The notes below the pieces were generated by a model that saw nothing but the letters and a program-made list of their open reading frames with translations, had not been told where the DNA came from and searched no databases. A stretch of DNA of 64,000 nt from Cudoniella acicularis (Eukaryota; Ascomycota; Leotiomycetes; Helotiales; Helotiaceae): positions 1-64,000 of the forward strand of contig JAAMPI010000086.1 of NCBI GenBank assembly GCA_013054445.1. The letters are read 5' to 3'. Position numbers and translations under genes: made by a program. Positions 57,400-64,000 of this stretch are shown here, piece after piece. Each line of letters begins with the position of its first letter. Within the stretch, counting starts at the first letter, position 1.

Positions 57400-57883
57400 A
57401 TATATATATACCCTACTCCTCTTCGGTTATATCTCTATATAAGAGGTTCTAAGTAAGCCGATCAACCGCGTTCTTAGGTATAAGAAACGGGCGCCTCCTA
57501 GCTACCTAATTATATATACTATACTTTACTAAGATCCGCTTAATAGTATCTGTACTAAAAGTGATAGCACAGGCCCTTTTGACCTATAGGTATAAATCCT
57601 TTAGGTTGTTCTATACGTGTTGTAATAGGTTTCGTTCGTCGGCATCGGTATAGTATTTCTTTATACCGGTTCGTAATAAGGACTTGCCCTACTCGCGTAA
57701 TTGAGAGAGGGGGAAGGTGCTACGTAGGGCCCCGCGGGAGTAATTGAGGTCGACTTCGATTTCTGAGTTTTTAGCGCCCTTTAGCTTCATGCCAATAGCT
57801 ATTCCGCGCTAAAATAGAGAGAGTTCCTTATTGAATTAATGATTCCTAGAGATCGAACTAAAAGGAATGCGTAAAGGTGGCAT
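57400..57883 (-). mobile_element. Tc1-like transposase 5' fragment
   Basis: On the minus strand from ATG 57883: MPPLRIPFSSISRNH*FNKE, LF*RGIAIGMKLKGAKNSE, SRGALRSTFPLSQLRE*GKS and YTDADERNLLQHV*NNLKD, ending in decayed text near TFSTDTIKRIL. This is the N-terminal helix-turn-helix region of a Tc1/mariner-family fungal transposase, with Gln/Arg/Trp codons turned into stops. The catalytic domain is missing. No termini found. Confidence 0.65.
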
Positions 57884-58770
57884 TTTGTTGTGTAGAAGTA
57901 AGAAGGTAGGAGACGCGAGACTCGCTTTTTACGCGTTTTCGCTAAAGTGGCTCAGACTTATGCGGTGCAGCTGTATATAGGTAAAAAGGGATTATATAAT
58001 AAATTGAAATTCATTATATAGAACATTTATACTAGAGACGTTCGAATAATCGGAGAGATCTTACCGTTCCATTCGACTATAGAAGTACTTGTAGGTAGGA
58101 GATAATAAATAGTATATATATGTTAGACAAATAAATCAGTTGTCTTATAAAGTAAACTAGCCGAAAAACGGTCAATCCACTGCGGTAAAGCAATTTCTAC
58201 GCCACAGTTACATTAGGCTGCGTGCCGGTAAAGGAATGTGACTGCGCTCGGCGGTAATAAAAGTCGAGATAAAGAGCTAACTTGATGAACAAATATTACG
58301 GGGTGTTGTATGAATCTCATCACGCCAACATTCCAACACACTGGTAAATGAACGTGCACAGCAATTTTACAAAATAAAGAAAAGGGAACCTGAAGAAAGC
58401 AGACTTGAGCAGCTTGCTCAAATAATTCGTTCGCAGAACTGATCGCAACTTTGCCGACCTGTGTGAGACTACATGTGTTTCACACGCTATGCATGAAATT
58501 GTTAAATCCTGACGAGGAGAAAAAAATGTTGCTCCAGTTGTAAGGCTGTCTATTGAGTCTGAGTCAGACCGCTCGCCTCGATATGTCCAACCGCCAACAA
58601 TCAGCCGTGATCCGTGAGGCGTAGTCGAAATTTGACCAACCGCAGACTTACGGGAAGGCTAAAAAGCGCCCTCTCGGGTCTTCATTTTCTAAAAACATCG
58701 CATCTCCTCGGCTCGGCTTCTACTGCAAATCATTTACTCACTAAACCCACTTCTTGCCAACAGCGCGACC
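57884..58770. other. Intergenic, no supported gene
   Basis: AT-rich transposon flank to about 58160, then more balanced sequence. An 77-codon frame at 58614-58847 is only the leader of the gene at 58771 read in another phase. Confidence 0.4.
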
Positions 58771-59538
58771 ATGGGAGACCTCAGCTCTGTTTTCGTCATC
58801 GGGGGTTGTGGATTACTCGGGCATCACATTGTCAAGTACCTCCTTGAATCTGGCGATGCGATGAGACTTACGGTCTTCGACATCTCAATCAAAAACAATC
58901 GCTATGACGACCACAAAGTAGAGTACATCAGGGATAGCATTACCTCTAGGGAGGACGTACTATCTGCCCTGAAAAAGACGAAAGCCAAAGTCATTATCAA
59001 TACCGCCTCCTCAGACCCTCTAGTACCTGTTCCGAGGCTACTCGAAGAAGTGAACATCACCGGCACGCAAACCGTTCTTGACTGCGCTATGGAATGCGGA
59101 ATGCGGATCCTTTATACGTCTACCTCTGAGGTTGTGTAGAATTCCTACGACGACATCATCTAGGCGAACGAGACGTGGCCTCTTCCTGAAAAGCCAGTAG
59201 ACGGTGCGGTCTATTCCAGAACGAAGAAGATCGGGGAGAAATTAGTCCTCAAGGCCAACGGTCAGAATGGTCTTCTCACTACGGCAATACGCCTATGCAC
59301 CATCTTTGGGGAAGGGGGTCAAGTTCTCACGAAACAGATGGTCGAAATGGCCCAAGGCGGCCGAGCCAGATACCATGTTGGGGACGGCAAGAATCTATAC
59401 GACTTCATTTACGCTAGGAATGCTGCTGAAGGACACGTCTTAGCCGCAAAGAAGCTCTTGGAAGCCTCTCGAGCAAATGAATCTATCCCTCAAGAGCTTC
59501 GAGTAGACAGGGAGGGAAGGGTGGCAGCGGTCATGTGA
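58771..59538 (+). pseudogene. 3-beta-HSD / sterol C4-decarboxylase-like pseudogene
   Basis: An extended SDR protein of the 3-beta-hydroxysteroid dehydrogenase family (Erg26-like). It starts MGDLSSVFVIGGCGLLGHHI with the NAD-binding GGCGLLG, and continues AKVIINTASSDPLVPVP, TQTVLDCAMECGMRILYTST and the catalytic YSRTKKIGE. The frame is broken by TAG at 59137-59139 and TAG at 59161-59163 (one step from CAG and TGG), then continues in the same frame through TAIRLCTIFGEGGQVLTKQM and YDFIYARNAAEGHVLAAKKL. After LRVD it diverges into unrelated residues and stops, so the C-terminal third is missing. No intron rescues the two stops. A dead copy, C-terminally truncated. Confidence 0.82.
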
Positions 59539-59912
59539 GACACCTACGAACAGCGCATTGAGTGTTTGTCTAAGATGTTGTTTACTTGGTTGTAAATTAG
59601 GAAAAGGGGCGGCGGCTGAATAATTAGACTGCTATGAAGGATATGGTGCTTGGACTCCTGTTTGAGTCATCATAATTCTCTCTTTAATTCTCTTTAATTC
59701 TCTTACTCTCATTATAACAATTATTCGTTGGGTAGTTAAATAAAAGATCAAAAGTAGCAGTTACTTTAGAATTCACACTTTTCTTTTGTTAGTTTCCTCT
59801 CGAAGGAGAAGCTTTTCGAATTTTATATAAATTTATATCAGCACTCTAGGCTCGATTATCATTAGCGTTTATATCTGAGTTCTAACTGTCACACAAAAGT
59901 ATAATACAAAAT
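59539..59912. other. Intergenic
   Basis: AT-rich; includes an imperfect (TTAATTCTCT)n tract at 59671-59710. No gene. Confidence 0.5.
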
Positions 59913-61871
59913 TCAAACAGCATGCCAAAAACCCTGAGGTTCTCCATAACCACCCCTCTGATCGGGTATTTCTTCAAACTCTCTGAATTCCACTGCGTCG
60001 AAATTCCCGAGCCCTTGCTTGCCTGGTTGAAACGTACTGTCTTCAAGTCGGCCAACATGCGTCACATCCTTCCTTTCTAGCTCTTTCAGCTCATCCAATT
60101 CGCCCTGCATCTCCTTCCTAGTCTTACACAACGGGCTACCACCCCCCAGAGAAAACCATGGCAGACATAACTTCCATTCTTTCCAGCTCAATTCAACCCA
60201 CAAGATCAACGCAAGATTAATAAATAAGCCTGTGGAAGGTAGTGCTGCCCAGAAAACTTGAGCTTGACTCCATTGCTCAGCCGTGTACGGCGTCAGCGTC
60301 ACTGTGCTCGGATGGGAGAAGGATGCTCGACACCAGCACGAATTATATCTTCCCAACTCAACGAGCAAAATCAAAGTGGTCACCACAGTTGCCACAATTG
60401 CATCTTTGACAACAGTCCAATGCCAGAAAGAGTTGACTTTGCGCATCGAGTCCCGATGCCAGGAGAACCGGCAGACCAGGTAGCGGAAAATACTGTCGAG
60501 GATAAAACTAGAAATCCAAATCCCCGTGATCGAGATCCACGTCAAGGCGCGGCAACCCACTGCCAATGAGCGCTGGTCTAAGTGATTTGTTAAAGATAGA
60601 AAAATTGCTGGAAGACAGGCGCCGCAGATGACGCTGATGATGCTTGTGATTGTCATTTCAGCATGAGAGCGGCCGTGGGCATCCGGAGCAAGATGTTTGC
60701 AAGGTCGCCAGGAACTGTTGAGGCTTAGGTGGGTCAAACGATCGGGAATGGCCCCAAGGAAGGTTACACCTTCAGCGGCATCTCCGTATGGATGTGGTTC
60801 CAGAGGACAGTGGGAGAAGAAACTGTCGAACCATGAGGATAATCGTGAGGGAAGGTGTCGAAAAATCCATAGCAAAAGCTTTGGCCGACGCTCATTGGGT
60901 CGCAGCGGACAAGGGGCGAGTTGAAGTTGAGGAAAGAGTGGACCCGTGCGATCCTTAACTATTGACACCTCCCGCAAACGAGTGCTCATGGTCTCCAAGA
61001 TATGCGAGGACCCTGAATCCGTGGTGAATGTACCAAGCCTAGAACTGAACCAGACCTGTGGGATGGCCATGAACATGATGCATACGACTGCAATAGTGCC
61101 GGTAGTCTCGTTGTAGACTCGAGTATTAACCTCATCGATTTGCTTGATCGTCTGGACGATAGCGGAAGCCAGGGTGCCAATTAACGCGGCAATTGCAACA
61201 GCGGCTGACGATGTCGAAGCTAAGCGTGTGGACGATAATCTGTGGCTCGTTCTCATGACGATAGATCTTTCATATTGGTCGAGTTGCTTCTCAGTCAGCA
61301 TAGCCGTAAAATGCTCTGATGCATCTTGCCAACTATTCTCCTCAAACGCTGCAAAGACAGTCGCAGCAGATCTTGCAGCACGAAAGTCGCCTTGGAAAAT
61401 TCGCTGGCCAGCACGTCTCAACCGTCGATGGTTCTCCAGACGTGTCAATAAACTTCTCAAACTCCCAATCGGATTGCCGACAGTATGGTACATAACAACA
61501 AAATAGTTCCACCAGCCAAGAGGAGGAAACGCAAGATGTGCGATCAACACTATAGTGGGAAGGACCAGCAATGATAGTCGGTTCACCGTGTCTTTCCATT
61601 CCCAAAGACCGTACCCAGTCCCGCATAATATCTCGCAACCAGAGTAGGTCATAACGGCTTGAGTTGCATCGTAAAAGCAACCGCTGATGTTTCTCTGTGA
61701 GACGGTGAAATTCTCAATCCTGTCGAGACAAGCTGCAAAGTCCAGTTTTTGATTGCTGGGGATTGATAATGGGGGAATGCATATCGTACTAGATGCTTGC
61801 AATTGTCTATCAGATAAGGAAACGGTAAAGCCGAGCAATGACATCCCATAGATTAACAGGTGTAGCTTCAT
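59913..61871 (-). CDS. Large multipass membrane protein, unrecognised family
   Basis: Single exon, 652 aa, intact. A signal-peptide-like N-terminus (MKLHLLIYGMSLLGFTVSLS) leads an extracellular segment with several Cys (STICIPPLSIPSN; FAACLDRIENFTVSQRN; SGCEILCGTGYGLWEWKDT). At least seven hydrophobic spans follow, including LSLLVLPTIVLIAHLAF, SSAAVAIAALIGTLASAIV, GTIAVVCIMFMAIPQVWF, ITSIISVICGACLPAIFLSL, DAIVATVVTTLILLVELG and LFINLALILWVELSW. The C-terminal tail is charged (EMQGELDELKELERKD). The layout matches uncharacterised fungal plasma-membrane proteins with a Cys-rich ectodomain. No enzymatic motif seen. The start is well supported because the signal peptide begins at the first ATG. 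Confidence 0.85.
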   Translation of the reverse strand: MKLHLLIYGMSLLGFTVSLSDRQLQASSTICIPPLSIPSNQKLDFAACLDRIENFTVSQRNISGCFYDATQAVMTYSGCEILCGTGYGLWEWKDTVNRLSLLVLPTIVLIAHLAFPPLGWWNYFVVMYHTVGNPIGSLRSLLTRLENHRRLRRAGQRIFQGDFRAARSAATVFAAFEENSWQDASEHFTAMLTEKQLDQYERSIVMRTSHRLSSTRLASTSSAAVAIAALIGTLASAIVQTIKQIDEVNTRVYNETTGTIAVVCIMFMAIPQVWFSSRLGTFTTDSGSSHILETMSTRLREVSIVKDRTGPLFPQLQLAPCPLRPNERRPKLLLWIFRHLPSRLSSWFDSFFSHCPLEPHPYGDAAEGVTFLGAIPDRLTHLSLNSSWRPCKHLAPDAHGRSHAEMTITSIISVICGACLPAIFLSLTNHLDQRSLAVGCRALTWISITGIWISSFILDSIFRYLVCRFSWHRDSMRKVNSFWHWTVVKDAIVATVVTTLILLVELGRYNSCWCRASFSHPSTVTLTPYTAEQWSQAQVFWAALPSTGLFINLALILWVELSWKEWKLCLPWFSLGGGSPLCKTRKEMQGELDELKELERKDVTHVGRLEDSTFQPGKQGLGNFDAVEFREFEEIPDQRGGYGEPQGFWHAV

Positions 61872-63030
61872 GTCGCACGGCTTGCATCAAGATAAACTGG
61901 GTGTTGTATTTGGTGATAGAGATCTTCGTTGCTGGTTTTGTGCTCGCGAGTGATTCGAAAGCGACTTTGATTCCCTAAAAGTGAGAAAGTTAAAGTTATT
62001 GCGCGAGAGCTCGAGAGAAACACATCTTGGATATCAAGAAAAATGAGGTGCGTAGAAACGTTAGCGGCTGATAAGGATAGCTGAGATGCAGCAAAGGAAA
62101 CAGCAAGGCTGAGCAACGGCATGACGAGGCAGATCTAGACCCAGGCGGTTGAGACAGTCTCGAAGTACGGCTTGCAATGCGAAACATAGCCAGACACTTT
62201 GCCACACTTTTCGGATTTCGCTTGTCTGCTCGCCAATGGTGGAGGCTGTGGCACCCAAAGAAGTTTGACAGCGGTTCGAGCGTAAATATTTATCAATTTT
62301 GCGGGTAGATCACGCCCCGACTGCGCAAAAGATTGCCCAAAAAGAAAAGGCAGAACCACACCCCCGTGGCGCGACTAGACTTCCAGGTATGGTGATTAAA
62401 AGTATAACAGATTCTTAACTCGAGACACAGAGCAGCTGAAATAATTCCACTGGAAAGTCATGTGAATATCACGTGAATATGCATTTCCTATGTTTTCCTG
62501 CTTGCCGGCATAAGCTAGCCACTTTCAAATTTTAACCTCAACCTTTGACCTTCAAAAGTTTGCTATAGGTGAGGAACACGCCGTGAAGAGGGAAATCATA
62601 TTATGGGTCTCCTTGCTTCCCCCTAGCTCGCCTCGCTTAGCGCCCGAAGCCCAACCAGACCCGAGAAGCCATCGTTTGCGCAACCTGTGTAAAGTGATGA
62701 TACGATGTAATCTCTTATCTTTTTCGGACTAAGAGACTTAAGATTTATTTGCTAGTTCGACCCCGACTTCGCTGACTAATAGGGTCTTGTGCGCTGTAAT
62801 TTAGCGACTGCTCACTGAAATACAGCCTGTAGCGAACACAACCATGTCAACAACCCACCCACATAACCTATGCATGCTACTCGCGCCCTTCCCTTATATC
62901 CTCCTAGATTTCGGCAGTAAGGAAGAACCTTTAAACTATTAGTACAATTAAAAAAAAAATTTATTGAAATATTTACAGTTTACGCCCATCGAGAATTACA
63001 CATTTTGTGCTAATTGGACTGAGTGTTCTA
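61872..63030. other. Intergenic, no supported gene
   Basis: 5' flank of the membrane protein, then non-coding and AT-rich sequence. Overlapping short minus frames at 61996-62359 have no family signal. Confidence 0.45.
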
Positions 63031-63171
63031 ATGGGATCGATTATTTGGGCATCAGGCTACAAGGCACCAACAAAAACACACCCAAATCACCAACGCTATA
63101 CTAATGCCGCTTTATCTTACTTGAAAAACGAACTTAGAAAAATCATAAGTCGATATAAAATACAATTATAG
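63031..63171 (+). pseudogene. Coding fragment A, inverted duplicate
   Basis: ATG at 63031 opens a 46-codon frame (MGSIIWASGYKAPTKTHPNH, then ALSYLKNELRKIIS) ending at TAG 63169-63171. Its first 37 bases match, in inverse orientation, the end of the minus-strand frame at 63366-63557. The piece probably carries the downstream continuation of that gene. Family unknown. Confidence 0.45.
63033..63069 (+). repeat. Inverted repeat, left arm (37 bp)
   Basis: GGGATCGATTATTTGGGCAT through AAGGCACCA; exact reverse complement of 63381-63417. Confidence 0.95.
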
Positions 63172-63365
63172 CATAAGTAACTCGTATAAATTTACAATTC
63201 TGAAAAATACTATTAAATCGTATTAATTACGCACGAAATATAAGCTTGTAAGTAAGCTAATTCTATGGCGTAGGTAGTTGTAAAAGCTTAATTAAAGTGA
63301 TGTAGGAGGGGGACTATCGCTTGTTAAAATGGCATGAGTGCCTGAAAGCTTGGCGAGTACAGGGG

Positions 63366-63557
63366 TTAAAATGCGTGTATTGGTGCCTTGTAGCCTGATG
63401 CCCAAATAATCGATCCCGTTCTAATCGGGGGGAGGCGAAGTATGGTTTGCCCTACACTTATCTTTTTCACTAGGTTGTAATAGGCTTCCCTGCCCTTTTG
63501 CCTCAATTCCATTTTCACGTTAGGCACCAGTTTGCATTCCACCTCAAAGATCTTCAT
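63366..63557 (-). pseudogene. Coding fragment B, inverted duplicate
   Basis: A 63-codon frame MKIFEVECKLVPNVKMELRQ .. LRLPPIRTGSIIWASGYKAP then diverges (IHAF) and stops. The shared SIIWASGYKAP region overlaps fragment A at 63031. Read together, B supplies upstream and A downstream sequence of one former gene rearranged by inversion. Family not recognised. Confidence 0.45.
63381..63417 (-). repeat. Inverted repeat, right arm (37 bp)
   Basis: Perfect reverse complement of 63033-63069; the spacer between the arms is 311 bp. Confidence 0.95.
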
Positions 63558-64000
63558 TTTTCATTTGATATATGCTCTAAGTACTTTCAAACAACTCAAT
63601 AGAGTTCCTTGAAGAAGGCAAGAATTCTCGTCCGACGACTTTCTCCGTAGGAGGGGTTGGCTTACTTGCCAAATTAAACAGCAGGTAGCATTCCCGCGGT
63701 CGTAATTTCCAATGTTATTAGTGGTACACTAGTTTCTTATCACAGCGGATCCGAAGAATGTTTCCAACTCGCCAAGACATGGGAAATCGAGTGTATCTAA
63801 AATCATGAAGAGTGCTTCGGGGAAATGTCGCTTTTGCCAGCCATAGCCATCGATGTTAGCCCAAAATACGGAACCTTAGGACCTTAGTTGCTTAAAAAAA
63901 AAAGAGTTCGGCAGCTGGATCGCTTTAAGTCATTGTTGGGGCACCAAATCTAATTTTGTTACCAAGTTGACCACCTACAAAGCCCTGAGAAGGCGAATTC
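63558..64000. other. Right edge, no supported gene
   Basis: No coding region or repeat recognised; a gene could enter from beyond the window. Confidence 0.4.

Noticed and set aside
1..64000. tRNA or rRNA genes
   Set aside because: I saw no cloverleaf with A/B boxes or rRNA sequence by eye; a tRNAscan run would be needed to exclude tRNAs.

Overview
The window is a nuclear segment from a filamentous ascomycete (Pezizomycotina). The evidence is spliceosomal genes with short introns (about 45-130 nt, GT..AG), fungal-only families (2EXR, HET, DUF6594, NACHT-ankyrin receptors, Ndt80-type RON1), and AT-rich transposon relics whose in-frame stops fit C-to-T (RIP-like) decay. A Helotiales/Leotiomycetes source is my guess from protein flavour; nothing in the window proves it.

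Layout. 0-3.5 kb: a degraded left edge where a Tc1/mariner element (1421-2767, 42-bp inverted ends, TA duplication) has landed in a fungal ubiquitin-like-domain gene. 4-11.5 kb: a compact N-acetylglucosamine catabolic cluster of glucosamine-6-phosphate deaminase (minus), a divergent atypical hexokinase of the hxk-3 type (plus), and an Ndt80-like regulator of the RON1 type (plus). 12.5-15.3 kb: a phospholipase D family gene whose 5' half is broken by frameshifts and stops, and whose 3' end carries a tail resembling the end of HET proteins. 16-35.6 kb: mostly ordinary genes: GMF/Aim7-like actin regulator, a DUF1115/Prp3-C protein, an ammonium permease, glutaminyl-tRNA synthetase, a macro-domain protein, a METTL16-type RNA methyltransferase, a 2EXR protein and a HET-C2-type glycolipid transfer protein. 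Two decayed accessory genes lie among them.

37-64 kb: an accessory, transposon-rich compartment. It holds a broken membrane protein, a PNP-NACHT-ankyrin NLR-like receptor, a truncated HET gene, an F-box/LRR-like pseudogene, a piggyBac relic, a DUF6594 membrane protein, a second Tc1-type relic (49916-51759), a large intact orphan gene, nested transposon debris, a 3-beta-HSD-type pseudogene, a large intact multipass membrane protein, and an inverted duplication of a coding fragment at the right edge.

How the genes relate. The only convincing pathway unit is the GlcNAc cluster: sugar kinase, deaminase and the dedicated transcription factor. The deacetylase and the GlcNAc transporter are not in the window. 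The NLR, HET and DUF6594 genes suggest a non-self recognition/defence neighbourhood that is turning over quickly. Two otherwise good genes (METTL16-like and the NLR) each carry a single-base frameshift in a homopolymer, which may be real or a sequence error.
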